Positions 8,616-18,620 of a DNA stretch of 64,000 nt are shown in pieces; the first letter of the stretch is position 1; every line of letters begins with the position of its first letter. The notes under the pieces were generated by a model. It saw nothing but the letters and a program-made list of their open reading frames with translations. It ran no database searches and was not told where the DNA came from. This stretch comes from CAXBGS01 sp963975425 (GTDB lineage: Bacteria > Planctomycetota > Planctomycetia > Pirellulales > Pirellulaceae). The stretch spans positions 1 through 64,000 of the forward strand of contig CAXBGS010000001.1 in NCBI GenBank assembly GCA_963975425.1, written 5' to 3'. Position numbers and translations under genes: made by a program.

Positions 8616-11600
8616 TCAAGCGGTACCGTCGTCCGCCGCATCGACGTCGGCTTTCCCAACGACTGCGGCGACTTCTTCGTCATCACCCTTTTCGGCAACG
8701 TTAAGACGTCGCTTGGCCTCTTTGAGTAACACCAAGCCTTCTTGGACCAGGATGCCCGCGATCACCACGATGGCCAACACCATGACCAGCTTGACCGCGA
8801 CCGACCAGTCCAAGAACGTAAAGCAAGCGAACGCACAGCCACCCGCGACGGCGGCCTGTGCGAACTTCATGAACGCTTTGATTTGAGTGTCACGGGCTTG
8901 GATACGAACACTTCGCGCCACCGCGGACCTTGCCGAGGAGTTTGCTAATTCTCGCATCGCCGACAAATCGCTATTGCGCTCAGGTGCCTGCGACCGCGGG
9001 ACCAAAGGCGCATCCGGCTCGATCGGTTGCAACGAAGCGCCAGGATCGGTGGTGGCCGATGTCGTATCGGCCCCTTCCTCGTCACCGGACTTTTCGGACG
9101 CCACCAACGGTGTGGTCTGAGTCGTGGAGGTATCGCCACCGGACGTCCCCTGAACTCGATTGAGCAATCGATTCATGTAGGCTTCGATCGAATCGTCTTC
9201 GTCGACAGGAGCGTCCGCTGCTTGCGGTTCCTCCGCAGGTTCTTCGTCTCGCGATTCTTCGCCGTACGATTCTGCGGCGATCGACTCATCAAAGGAAGTC
9301 TCTTCTGCGAATTGCCCGCCGCTGATCAGAGAACCACTGTTCAACAAAGCAACTGAATCATGTGAGTCGTCCTCGTCTTCCATTTCTGGTTGGAACGCAC
9401 TCGGTTCGACCATCGAGTCATCTTCATCGACGATCCCTGAAGACGAAGCCTCCGATTCGTGTTCGTCATGAACGTCCGCGTCTTGTCCAAAGCTTGACCC
9501 GAACTGGCCTTGCAAGGCGGACTCAACGGAACTGTCTTGAATCAGTTCGGTATGATCACCTTCGACATCATTGGTCCACTGGCTGCTACGTGATTCTTCG
9601 GGATATTCTTGGTCCCATCCGTACTGGCCCGCGCCGTCCTGGCCGACGCCGTCCTGGCCGACGCCGCTTTGTCCTTCGGCGTGGGCTCCGTCTTCAGGTC
9701 CCGGCGCGTCGCGATTTCCGTCGGTCACATCTTCATGAGAAAACGGATGCGTCTGTTCCCACAGCGAGGTGTGCGGATCCATTGATTCTTCGACGGGATC
9801 GATTTCCGAATCAGATTCGGACGAAGCGTTCAGGTCGTTGATCAGTTGATCGGCCAGTCCGATCGATTCCGATTTCGGTGCTGCGTCGTCGAGAGCACTC
9901 TCGCTATCGGCGTCTTGGTTGCCGGACCGGTCCGATTCCAAACTCACTTCGTCCGCATCTTCGGCTTCCGAACCGGCCTCATCCTGGAACGGCCGCCACT
10001 GATTGACCAAAGATGAATCGTCATCGGCCGTCGGCGACTCCGCGTCGGTCGTGAACGCATCGGCTGAATTCCATGGCGATGTAACGTCGGCTTCGTCAGA
10101 ATAGGTATCGCTGGTCGATTGCTCGGTGCCTGCGGTTCGGTGGCCCCAAGGCGATGAGTCCGTTTTTGACCAAACGTCATCGGCAGCCTGCTCAGAACTT
10201 TCCGCGACAGAATCTTCGAGTCCGGGTTCTTCTAGCTCTTCCGCCGCTGGTTCATCGTCAACCGCTGGCGATTGGTCATGGACATCCACGGCGATGGCTT
10301 CGTCGACATTCTTTTCAATCAAGTCAATCGCGTTGTCCACCGATTCGTTTGCCCGCGACCAAGCATCGTCCCCGGCTTCGGCGCCGGCTTCGTTTTGATC
10401 AGCCGCTGAATCGCCTACGCGGTCGAACTCCGCTTCGTAATCTCCGACTGCTTCGCTGGCACTCGGTGCATCCCACGCTTCGGGCTCCGCCGTTTCGAAA
10501 TGCGGTGGATCGGCTTTTTGACTTGGTTCGGGTGACCAATGCAACGAAGCGTGATTATCGGCGACCTGTTCCGATCCGGTGTCGGCGTTGGTGCTGTCAT
10601 CCAAGTTCGTTTCGGATTCTGGATCCAATTGCGAGTCGAAATCCGATGACGCCGACGACTCAACGACTTCTTGATCCTCGACGTTCCACTGTGATTCAGC
10701 GAGGTGATCTTCCGTTGAGCTGCTGTAAGCCGGCCAGCCCTGTGAAGCGTCTTCGTTTCCATCGTCGACGTTTGCTTCGCTGGCAGTACTTAGTGCGTCA
10801 ACAGAGTCAGAATCATCGGCAGCAAAGTCGGCACCCTCGCTCTCTGCATCGGTGAAGTAGTCTGCGTCGGCCGACTCTGTCACCGATTCCGTATCCTCGG
10901 CTTGCAAACGATCCGTGAAATCCGCATCCGCAGCGTCCGTATCCGCAGCATCCGTATCTTCAACGTCGGCGTGTGCAGCATCGACATCCGCGTGACCGAC
11001 GATTGGTGAGTCGTCACTTGCCGAATCGGCATCGCTAAGTCCCCACGCGGCAGCGCCTGCGGCCAACGCACCGGCGGCACCGAACAAGCCTGCGGAATCT
11101 TTAGAATCGTCTTCGGCGGGCGTGTTCGTTTCCTCTAATTTGGCTTCGGCGTCGGCCGCCCACTGCTGGGCCGCGTCTTTTTCCTGACGAGCGGATTCGA
11201 GTTCATGCTGCGCCGACTCAAGCTCTTGCTGTATCAACTCGAGCTCTTGAGCCGAGCTTTCGCATTTTTGCTTGGACGCTTCCAGTTCTTGTCGGAAGGA
11301 TTCGAGGTCCTGCTGCGATGATTGCAGGTCTTGCTTCGAAGACTCGAGTTCATCTTGGGTCGACTCGAGTTCCTGCACCGACGAATCGAGTTGTTTTCGT
11401 GATGACTCAAGGTCTTTTTGTGACCGGTCAAGCCGTTCAAGAGTCTCGGTATACTCGTTTTGCATGCGAGCGAGTTTTTCGTTGGCGTCGGTTAATTCAA
11501 CACGCAACAATTGGAAAGCATCTTGGGTCGGTCGCGATTCCAATTCGCTGATCGCTTCATCCCGTTCGTTCGTCAAGCCGTCGAGTTGCTGTGTCAGTTT

Positions 11601-13175
11601 TTCGTTGGCCTGACGCAGGTCGCTAAGTTCACCGTGTGCTTGCGCCAGATCGATGGACAGCTGTTCGACGGATTGCCGCAACTCTTCCGCTTCACCGAAC
11701 CAACTCTCGCGATCCATTTCGCCGCGAGAGTTGCCTTGTTCGATAATCGCTTCGAGCGATCGGACCGAGTCACAGGCTTGTTCGTAGTCTTCGCGTAATT
11801 GCGAGGCTTCTTCGCTGGCTTGGCGAATGTTCTCATGCAACTGCTGAACTTGTTCGCGAAGCTGTTCGGCAACGACTTCACTTTCGTCAGCACGTTTTCG
11901 TTCGGCTTCGCATTCGGCTTGCGATTGACGCAACTGCGCATCGAGTTCTTCGATGCGTGCTTCGATTTCGTACCGGTGAGCCTCGGATTTGGCTTTGCCG
12001 TCGATCGCCTCGTCTCGCGCCGATTCCAATTGGCGGCGAAGCTGTTGATGCTCGTCACTCTGTCGCTGCTCTCGTTGTTGCAGGTCATCTTGCTGATGCT
12101 GAAGATCGGCCAGCTGTTTATTCAAATCTTCGAATTGATCCCGCATCCGCTGGACGGCTTGGGTGGCGGCTTCGGCCTGCTGTTGCGATTGTTGCAGTTG
12201 GCGAGAGGCTTCTTCGACGTGCTCGCGGTATTCCCGTTCTAGACTGCGAAACTCGGTCTCTCGCTCGTCAAAGGCTTGCTGTTTGGCGCGGTTCTCATCA
12301 CGTAGCTGCGTCAGTTCACGCTGCTTGTTGGCGTAGTCTTCTTGGATTTGGATCGCGGCGGATTCTTGTGCCATCAAGTGCGATTCACGTCGATGCAATT
12401 GTTCGGCGCGCGTCCAGAGTTCCGATTCACGATTCCGCAGCACCGACTCGCGATCAGCGCACCGGTTTTCGCGACGATCGCATTCGGCTTGACGTGCGCG
12501 CCACTGGGCGACTTCGCGTCGCAACTGCTCTCGCCACGCCATCGGGTCTTCGGTCATCGGTGCGCTCAACGCGTTCGATGCCGCCGATGCGGGGCGAGCC
12601 GGATGATCGAATTGCGACGCAGCGGTCGAAAGCAATTCAAAACTGTAGGCGCCGATCCGAACGACATCCCCGCATTGCAGATTCGCTTCGGTCGTTCGTG
12701 TATCGTTCAACTCGATCGGAACGCTGTAGGCGCGCACCAAGATACGACTTGCATCACGGATCAAGACGGCGTGCATCGGCCGCAAGGCTGGGTCATTCAG
12801 TTGGATCGAACAACCATCGGCGCTGCCGAAGGTATACCGGTTGCCGGTCAATCGAAGTCGCCGAACCGGCAACCCGCTGCGGATCACGCGAAACTCCATC
12901 GGGCCGCTGGACGGTGGACCACCAAAGAAGTCGCCCGGTGTTGAATGACCCGGAATCGAATCGCCCGACTTCGAACCGCCTGGTGTCAGACCGCCGAGGG
13001 TCGAACCGGCTGACGTATCAACAACATGGTCCGCTTCGCTGCCGAGATAGCCTGATTCGCTGCCGGCAAAGAAGGATTGTTGTGAAAGTGGAAACGTCGA
13101 TTCGGAAACGAAGTTGCCAGTCGTGCCCGAAAATGCATCCACTGGTGGCATTCCGCTCGTGTGATCGTTGCTCAC
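8616..13175 (-). CDS. Giant acidic FHA-domain coiled-coil membrane protein
   Basis: A 1519-aa protein with four parts. Residues 1-90 are low-complexity Ser/Gly/Pro. Residues about 92-175 form an FHA (phosphothreonine-binding) domain, with the turn FGSADGCSIQLND and the following HAVLIRD. Residues about 200-690 are a long coiled coil rich in Gln, Glu, Arg and Ser, with near-perfect heptads of the type QDLESSQ in the second half. Residues about 700-1400 are an extremely Asp/Glu/Ser-rich, probably unfolded segment that includes short DGVGQ repeats. Near 1435-1490 two hydrophobic helices precede a charged tail. The FHA end is presumably cytoplasmic and the protein anchored by its C-terminus. FHA domains commonly read Ser/Thr-kinase phosphorylation, and planctomycetes encode many such kinases. 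A scaffold or cell-structure role is inference. It stands alone, with no operon partner. Confidence 0.8.
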   Translation of the reverse strand: MSNDHTSGMPPVDAFSGTTGNFVSESTFPLSQQSFFAGSESGYLGSEADHVVDTSAGSTLGGLTPGGSKSGDSIPGHSTPGDFFGGPPSSGPMEFRVIRSGLPVRRLRLTGNRYTFGSADGCSIQLNDPALRPMHAVLIRDASRILVRAYSVPIELNDTRTTEANLQCGDVVRIGAYSFELLSTAASQFDHPARPASAASNALSAPMTEDPMAWREQLRREVAQWRARQAECDRRENRCADRESVLRNRESELWTRAEQLHRRESHLMAQESAAIQIQEDYANKQRELTQLRDENRAKQQAFDERETEFRSLEREYREHVEEASRQLQQSQQQAEAATQAVQRMRDQFEDLNKQLADLQHQQDDLQQREQRQSDEHQQLRRQLESARDEAIDGKAKSEAHRYEIEARIEELDAQLRQSQAECEAERKRADESEVVAEQLREQVQQLHENIRQASEEASQLREDYEQACDSVRSLEAIIEQGNSRGEMDRESWFGEAEELRQSVEQLSIDLAQAHGELSDLRQANEKLTQQLDGLTNERDEAISELESRPTQDAFQLLRVELTDANEKLARMQNEYTETLERLDRSQKDLESSRKQLDSSVQELESTQDELESSKQDLQSSQQDLESFRQELEASKQKCESSAQELELIQQELESAQHELESARQEKDAAQQWAADAEAKLEETNTPAEDDSKDSAGLFGAAGALAAGAAAWGLSDADSASDDSPIVGHADVDAAHADVEDTDAADTDAADADFTDRLQAEDTESVTESADADYFTDAESEGADFAADDSDSVDALSTASEANVDDGNEDASQGWPAYSSSTEDHLAESQWNVEDQEVVESSASSDFDSQLDPESETNLDDSTNADTGSEQVADNHASLHWSPEPSQKADPPHFETAEPEAWDAPSASEAVGDYEAEFDRVGDSAADQNEAGAEAGDDAWSRANESVDNAIDLIEKNVDEAIAVDVHDQSPAVDDEPAAEELEEPGLEDSVAESSEQAADDVWSKTDSSPWGHRTAGTEQSTSDTYSDEADVTSPWNSADAFTTDAESPTADDDSSLVNQWRPFQDEAGSEAEDADEVSLESDRSGNQDADSESALDDAAPKSESIGLADQLINDLNASSESDSEIDPVEESMDPHTSLWEQTHPFSHEDVTDGNRDAPGPEDGAHAEGQSGVGQDGVGQDGAGQYGWDQEYPEESRSSQWTNDVEGDHTELIQDSSVESALQGQFGSSFGQDADVHDEHESEASSSGIVDEDDSMVEPSAFQPEMEDEDDSHDSVALLNSGSLISGGQFAEETSFDESIAAESYGEESRDEEPAEEPQAADAPVDEDDSIEAYMNRLLNRVQGTSGGDTSTTQTTPLVASEKSGDEEGADTTSATTDPGASLQPIEPDAPLVPRSQAPERNSDLSAMRELANSSARSAVARSVRIQARDTQIKAFMKFAQAAVAGGCAFACFTFLDWSVAVKLVMVLAIVVIAGILVQEGLVLLKEAKRRLNVAEKGDDEEVAAVVGKADVDAADDGTA

Positions 13176-13980
13176 TGTACAGTTTCCCTTCCGTATTAAA
13201 ACGGTGCGCTAGCAATTCATTCGCTGATGCTTCCGCCATACCACTTGGACCATTGGTCGCTGTGGTGTCATGGCGCAGGTGTACCCCATCTCCTAGATTC
13301 GGCCGTCAAAGTCCGCGCAGTGAGAGAAACCGACAGTCTTTCGCAATCAATCGCAGAAACGACGACTCGAGCACCCAGAACGGGTTGTCGCCGCGCTACC
13401 CTGAATGGCCAGCTTTCCCAAACCCTTATCGGGACATCTGGCCGAGGGGTCGTACCGCAGCATTCACTTGAAAGAAAACTCGTGGTGAAACGCCAAGAGT
13501 GGTCTGCCAGAGGCGAATTGCGGTTGATCCAAAAGTAATGCAGTTCGGCCGAACAGAGGAGGGAATCGAGCGTTCATGTGCTCACAGTGCGGGTTGGGGT
13601 TTCGAACCGCGGATCTGGCGAACAACAGTGCCCGGCCAAAAGCGGTCGAGGCAAAGGCAATCTGGAAACGGAAACGAACCGCGGCCAGACCCTGCCAACA
13701 ACACCCTTCCGAGGGGATCGATCGTGGAAATGTCCGGCTCGAAATCGGAGGGAAAACAAACCGACCGACCGCCGCAAAACCTTTACAACCCTCAGCTTAG
13801 GACTTAACGAACCGTGAATTCAGGCCCTTTCCAATTTAGAAATGATGAATCTTGGGATGCCGTTTCTATCATTGGGCCGGGCCGAGACCTGATCAGAACT
13901 GGAAGGACTCGAAAACCAAATCGGACCCGGCGGCGTATCAACCCTGTCCTCCGGATCGAACATACATGCGAGGTGAAGCC
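13176..13980. other. 800-base gap upstream of FHA and DksA-like genes
   Basis: Divergent upstream region of the two flanking genes. Several short open frames exist on both strands but none has a ribosome site plus protein-like composition. No operator palindrome, tRNA or hairpin with a T-run was recognised. Confidence 0.4.
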
Positions 13981-14394
13981 ATGACCCGTAAAGAAACGAT
14001 AGCCAAACTGCGTGAAACACTCCTGCGCCGACGTGATGCCATGCGCCGTGCGTTGGAAGGTGATCTGAGTTTGTTGCAAGAGTTGCATCAACAAAAGACG
14101 GGCGATGTGCTTGATGCAGCGGCCGACACAGTCCAAGACGAATTGAATAGTCAGTTAGTCGAAGTCGAAAGTCGCGAACTGCAAGCGCTTGACGAAGCGA
14201 TCGCCCGCATGGACCAGGGTAACTATGGCAAGTGCGATGGATGCGGCAAGTCGATTCCACTGACTCGGCTTCGCGCGGTGCCCTATGCGACCGATTGTAT
14301 TGATTGTCGTCGCAGGGCCGAAGATGGCGGCAAGAGCGCTAACGTGACTTCTTGGAATCGCGTGTTCGATAACGTCGAAGTCGACCCGGTCTAA
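13981..14394 (+). CDS. DksA/TraR-type C4 zinc-finger protein
   Basis: A 137-aa cytoplasmic regulator. An N-terminal coiled coil (about 1-80, with Arg/Leu/Glu heptads) is followed by a four-Cys zinc finger: Cys85, Cys88, Cys106 and Cys109 in the pattern CDGC-x17-CIDC. This is the fold of DksA and TraR, which reach RNA polymerase through the secondary channel. The planctomycete homologues are often annotated as the general stress protein family (YteA/DksA). I chose the ATG at 13981 because GAGGTG sits 6 bases before it and the coiled coil begins there; the frame is open further upstream but that sequence is not protein-like. A very strong terminator follows at 14444-14472, so it is a single-gene transcript. 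Confidence 0.85.
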   Translation: MTRKETIAKLRETLLRRRDAMRRALEGDLSLLQELHQQKTGDVLDAAADTVQDELNSQLVEVESRELQALDEAIARMDQGNYGKCDGCGKSIPLTRLRAVPYATDCIDCRRRAEDGGKSANVTSWNRVFDNVEVDPV

Positions 14395-14443
14395 CGTAAG
14401 AGTTATACCGCTAGGCCGCCCGCATAAACGTTCAAGCTTCGCA

Positions 14444-14472
14444 ACGACCGGACAATTGTCCGGTCGTTTTTT
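14444..14472 (+). terminator. Rho-independent terminator after the DksA-like gene
   Basis: A perfect 24-base palindrome (ACGACCGGACAA and its complement, 14444-14467) is followed by a run of six T (14467-14472). It lies 50 bases after the stop codon. Confidence 0.9.
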
Positions 14473-14634
14473 GTTGCGCCGTCGGCAACGGTTTTGCCAG
14501 ATGAGCGGTCGAGGAGCGCCTTCACATTGCATGCAAAAGCTGGCCCTCGTGCATGGTCGATGCCTAAAATCTCCCCGAGCAGTTTCTCCCATTGCGGCTC
14601 CCCTCCCGGTCCTCGCAGCAAAACTTGTGCGCCC

Positions 14635-15903
14635 ATGCATCGACGCCTTCCTATCGCCATTCATGCACTGACATTCGTCTTCGTTTCCTGCGGCACGTGC
14701 GCGCAGATAGCGTTGGCACAGCAAGCCTATGCGCCCACGCGTCAAGCCGCCGACATCGATTCGCGCACGACGAAGCCGTCACAACCTAGCCAGGCATCAC
14801 CACGGTTGTTTCGCGATGACGGACGATCGATCAGTGTCCGACGACCCAAAGTCGATGCACCATCGGACACCGCGATGATCGCCCCCGAAAAGATCGCAGG
14901 GCAGCGCGAGCGATTGTTCAACGAGCTGGCCGAAGAGTTCAGTATGTTCGACCGCTTGGGCAACCTGGTCCGGCGCGTTTCGCAGCTGGTCAAGCCGAGC
15001 GTGATTCATATCGAGGCACACAAGACCGAAGAAAAAGCCGGGCACCGCGAGTCGTACGACGAAGCGGGCAGCGGCGTGATCATCAGCGCCGGCGGCGAAT
15101 CGTGGGTGCTGACCAATCGTCACGTGATCGTCGGTGCGTCCAAAGAAGAAATCTTGCTGCGAACTCATGACGGTCGCGAATATCATCCGGCGCGGATTTT
15201 GGCCGACCCCAGCACCGATGTGGCGCTGATGAAAATCGAAGACCCTTCCTTACCGGCGGCAAGGATTGGCAACAGTGATCTGATCGAAATTGGCGACTTT
15301 GTGATCGCGATTGGCAGCCCATTCGGGCTCAGCCATAGCGTGACTTTCGGAATCATGAGCGCGAAAGGTCGACGCGACTTGTCGCTGGGCGAACAACGCA
15401 TTGACCTGCAAGACTTTTTTCAAACCGACGCTGCGATCAATCCCGGCAACAGTGGCGGACCGCTGCTGAATTTGCGCGGTGAAGTCATTGCGCTCAATAC
15501 CGCGATCGCCAGCAGCAGTGGTGGCAGCGAGGGCATCGGATTCGCGATCCCAATCAACATGGCGTTGGACGTCGCGGACCAATTGGTACGCTACGGAAAA
15601 CTGCGGCGAGGTTACCTCGGCGTGACGCTGGATCCGGATTTCACCGTCGCGGATATGGCGCGAGCCGGCTATGTCGGTTCGGGCGGTGCGCTGGTCAAAG
15701 GGGTTCGCGCTGGATCGCCAGCGGAATCGGCGAACCTGCAACGCGGCGACATCATCGTGCAGTTCAACGGCACCGACGTCGAGAACGATGATCACTTGGT
15801 CGCTCGTGTCGGCCTGGCGGCCATCGGTTCAAAGGTTCCGCTGATCATTTATCGCGACGGCAAGCGTTACCGAACAGAAGTCATTCTGACGGATCTGAAC
15901 TGA
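14635..15903 (+). CDS. HtrA/DegP-type serine protease with one PDZ domain
   Basis: A 422-aa envelope protease of family S1C. The ATG at 14635 gives a clean signal peptide (MHRRLP, then a hydrophobic core to LAQQ). The frame is open upstream to 14494 but that part is not signal-like. Trypsin-fold domain: catalytic His163 in TNRHVIV, Asp195 in STDVALMKI and Ser273 in NPGNSGGPLL, about residues 105-305. One PDZ domain follows (about 315-415), with the carboxylate-binding region near RGYLGV. One PDZ rather than two matches DegS or plant-type Deg proteins more than DegP. There is no transmembrane anchor beyond the signal peptide. Likely role: degradation of misfolded periplasmic proteins or a regulated cleavage step. 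The next gene converges on it. Confidence 0.92.
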   Translation: MHRRLPIAIHALTFVFVSCGTCAQIALAQQAYAPTRQAADIDSRTTKPSQPSQASPRLFRDDGRSISVRRPKVDAPSDTAMIAPEKIAGQRERLFNELAEEFSMFDRLGNLVRRVSQLVKPSVIHIEAHKTEEKAGHRESYDEAGSGVIISAGGESWVLTNRHVIVGASKEEILLRTHDGREYHPARILADPSTDVALMKIEDPSLPAARIGNSDLIEIGDFVIAIGSPFGLSHSVTFGIMSAKGRRDLSLGEQRIDLQDFFQTDAAINPGNSGGPLLNLRGEVIALNTAIASSSGGSEGIGFAIPINMALDVADQLVRYGKLRRGYLGVTLDPDFTVADMARAGYVGSGGALVKGVRAGSPAESANLQRGDIIVQFNGTDVENDDHLVARVGLAAIGSKVPLIIYRDGKRYRTEVILTDLN

Positions 15904-15953
15904 TTGATCGGTCCAATCAAGTCTGCCGACTTGTTTCATGTTCGCACGAGCGG

Positions 15954-17354
15954 CTAGACCATTCGCATGGTCTTCCATCGGCCTTGCAAATATCTGGCCG
16001 CCATCAGTGTGGCCAGCAAGCCGATCCACAGCGTGATGATCCACCACCACCAGTGCAGGGCATCCTCGGTCGGTTCGCCTGTGATGCCGATCACCAGGGC
16101 GACCGCGCTGGCCACCACGCCACTGGCGAGCACGTACCACGTGTCGCCGGCACCGCGCAGCACGCCGGCCAGAATCAGCTGAGCCGAGTCCAGCACGATG
16201 TAGAGCGCGACGAAGCCGAGCAGGCCCTGCGCCAATTCGATTGACAGTATGGCGTTCGCATCGGTGCCGCTAAATCGGTACAGCGAAATCATCCAGTCGG
16301 GAACGGCAACGTAGGCGACGACCCAAACGGCGGAATAAAGCACACCAATCATCAGCGCCGCGACCGCGCTTTGAACAGCACGGGCAGGCCCAGATTCCAG
16401 CAAATGCCGCCCGACCAAGACCGAGGCGGCAATCGAAACACCGACCAAGGGGATGAAGGCAACCATGTTGAAGTTGATCGCCATCGTCGTCGCGCGCAGC
16501 GGCACATCGCCCAGACGTCCGATGCGCAGCACGATCGCGGTGAATCCACCGGATTCGGTGACGTACATCAATCCCGTCGGCAGACCAAAGAACAACAGGT
16601 TTCGAATCAGCTTGGCATCGAAAGCAAACCCGCCGCGAATCTGATAAGTCGACTCGTAACTTCGTCGCAACAACAACCAACCGAAGCAACATGTTTTAAA
16701 CCAAAACGATAGGCTGCTGGCGATCGCGGCGCCCGCAATCCCAAGTGCCGGAATCGAGATGGCTTCCGGCAACGACGATCCGGTGCCAAAGATCAATAGC
16801 ACGTCCAGCGCGACGTTCAGGATGGCCGACACGATGCTGACCCACATGATGACTCTCGTCCGTTCGGTACCGCTGAAAAACCCGCTCAGTGCGTTTTCCA
16901 GCACCAAGCCGACCGCGCCAAACATCAGCAATCGCAGGTATGTCGTTTCGAGTGCCAGCAACGAATCGGGTTGTCCGGTTACGCGAAACAGTTCCGGTGC
17001 GATCCACGCGAAGCCAATGAACCAGGGCGTCGTCATGATCGACAACCAAGCCGCTTGCCATAGAAACCGGCCGACCTTGTGTGGCTCGCCCGCGCCGACG
17101 TACTGGCTGACGATTGCACCGGACATTGATGCGATTCCCACGGGCAGACAGACGATCACCCAAAACATGTTACCGCCCGCCATCGATGCGCTCATCGCCG
17201 GGCCGTGATGCTTTAGCAGCAGTACGCGGTCAGTGAACAGCGTCAACGAAAACATGCCGGCGCTGATCATTAGCGGCAGCGCAACGCGAAAGACCTCAAG
17301 CGTCGCCTCGCGAGTCGAGGTGGTTGATGTGGAAGGCAAATTTTGCGAATTCAC
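15954..17354 (-). CDS. MATE-family multidrug/toxin exporter
   Basis: A 466-aa inner-membrane protein with 12 hydrophobic segments, forming two MatE repeats. The first repeat begins near LEVFRVALPLMISAGMFSL and the second near the middle of the protein. Members exchange cations (Na+ or H+) for drugs, polyamines or other organic cations. The start codon overlaps the stop of the rhomboid gene upstream (ATGA, 17351-17354), so the two are translated from one message. The N-terminal 15 residues are Ser/Thr-rich and polar. Substrate is unknown; the coupling to a rhomboid protease does not identify it. Confidence 0.88.
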   Translation of the reverse strand: MNSQNLPSTSTTSTREATLEVFRVALPLMISAGMFSLTLFTDRVLLLKHHGPAMSASMAGGNMFWVIVCLPVGIASMSGAIVSQYVGAGEPHKVGRFLWQAAWLSIMTTPWFIGFAWIAPELFRVTGQPDSLLALETTYLRLLMFGAVGLVLENALSGFFSGTERTRVIMWVSIVSAILNVALDVLLIFGTGSSLPEAISIPALGIAGAAIASSLSFWFKTCCFGWLLLRRSYESTYQIRGGFAFDAKLIRNLLFFGLPTGLMYVTESGGFTAIVLRIGRLGDVPLRATTMAINFNMVAFIPLVGVSIAASVLVGRHLLESGPARAVQSAVAALMIGVLYSAVWVVAYVAVPDWMISLYRFSGTDANAILSIELAQGLLGFVALYIVLDSAQLILAGVLRGAGDTWYVLASGVVASAVALVIGITGEPTEDALHWWWWIITLWIGLLATLMAARYLQGRWKTMRMV

Positions 17355-18388
17355 TTCGATCGTCCGACCGACAACAACGGCGCGATTGCCATCCCGGCGA
17401 TAAACCCACCCAGGTGAGCGCCGTTGGCGACCTTCAGATCGAAAATTGGCAACATGCAGAAGAACAGCCAGCCGAGCATCAACGCGACGTTCATGGGCAC
17501 CATCCGGATCGGATACGACGAATCGAGAGCCGGCCGAATCAATAAGAAACCGAACAAACCATAGACCGCTCCCGAAGCCCCGATGGCAAACGGGGTACCG
17601 GCGAGCTGGGACAGGATCGCCGGCATGGATTCCGCGCCGGGCAATAACACCTGCAGCGCCATCCCGGCGATGTGGGTGACCAGCACCAACACGGCGACAA
17701 AGATCGATCCGTGTAAACGCTCAATCACCGAACCCAAGAAATACAGCATCAACATATTGAACGCCAAATGCATCGTATCGCCGTGCAGAAACATCGGCGT
17801 CACGACTCGCCAGACTTCGCCCTTGCGCAGCGAGGCGAACGAATCGCGACCGCCTGCGATATAGTCATTCCAACTGACAAACGACAAACCGTTGAAAACT
17901 CTCTGTTCGAGCGTTTGTCGATCTGAATCCGGATCACTGGACACATTCGCGCGGCCAAAGTTCGATGTAAAGCTGCAAAAAATGGACAGCACAATGATGC
18001 CGATCGTGACCGGGATACCTTGTTGCTTGACGGCCGCTCCCGCCAGCACTGCTCCACCGGTCCCGCTGGCATCAGACCAGCGTTGCTTCTTGACGACGTT
18101 CTTTAGGCGCCGGGCGTTGTCGGCGGCCTTCTTTTCGCGAATCCTTGCCGCCTCGGCCGATGCCCGATACCTCGCATCGTTGGGGTCCTCAATGAATTTT
18201 GCCAATTCCTCGCGCGCTTGGTCGACATCTTTCTCCTCACGAATCCAAATGTCCCAAGATTTCTTGCCACTATCGTTGTTTGCGCCGTCGATACGTTCGT
18301 CAGCGGTGGCTTCGATCGAAAGGGTGACCAAATAGTCACAGAACTGTTGGGCGAGTGTGGCGTCGGTCAGGTTGCCTATTCGGCGCAT
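17351..18388 (-). CDS. Rhomboid-family intramembrane serine protease
   Basis: A 345-aa protein. Residues 1-115 are a cytoplasmic domain with many Lys, Glu and Arg, resembling the N-terminal domain of GlpG-type rhomboids. Six or more hydrophobic segments follow. The catalytic dyad is visible: Ser272 in GASGAVYG and His325 in AHLGGF. The oxyanion-side motif HLAFN (207-211) is also present. Such enzymes cut single-pass membrane proteins within the bilayer. It is the first gene of a two-gene unit, and its stop overlaps the MATE start by four bases. Start chosen as the ATG at 18388. Confidence 0.92.
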   Translation of the reverse strand: MRRIGNLTDATLAQQFCDYLVTLSIEATADERIDGANNDSGKKSWDIWIREEKDVDQAREELAKFIEDPNDARYRASAEAARIREKKAADNARRLKNVVKKQRWSDASGTGGAVLAGAAVKQQGIPVTIGIIVLSIFCSFTSNFGRANVSSDPDSDRQTLEQRVFNGLSFVSWNDYIAGGRDSFASLRKGEVWRVVTPMFLHGDTMHLAFNMLMLYFLGSVIERLHGSIFVAVLVLVTHIAGMALQVLLPGAESMPAILSQLAGTPFAIGASGAVYGLFGFLLIRPALDSSYPIRMVPMNVALMLGWLFFCMLPIFDLKVANGAHLGGFIAGMAIAPLLSVGRSK

Positions 18389-18620
18389 AGCTGGTTTCCA
18401 TCCGGAGAGCGTGTTTCAGTCATGTTGTACGCCGATACCGGAAAAAACGCACTCCCAGACACGCATTCGCCCGGTATGTGACCCATTTGCGGCTTGCCTC
18501 GCGTGACCTGTGGTGAATATGATAAGGTCACAACAAGCCACTATTTTCCCTAACGCCCGATCCAAGATCACCCCGCGACGGTTTTCCATCGTCGGGCCCG
18601 ATGAAAAGGTTCATCTATCC

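Noticed and set aside
11957..13471. 504-codon rightward frame opposite the FHA gene
   Set aside because: Arg/Ser/Ala-rich shadow of a strongly biased coding strand; the opposite strand has a clear FHA domain and coiled coil.
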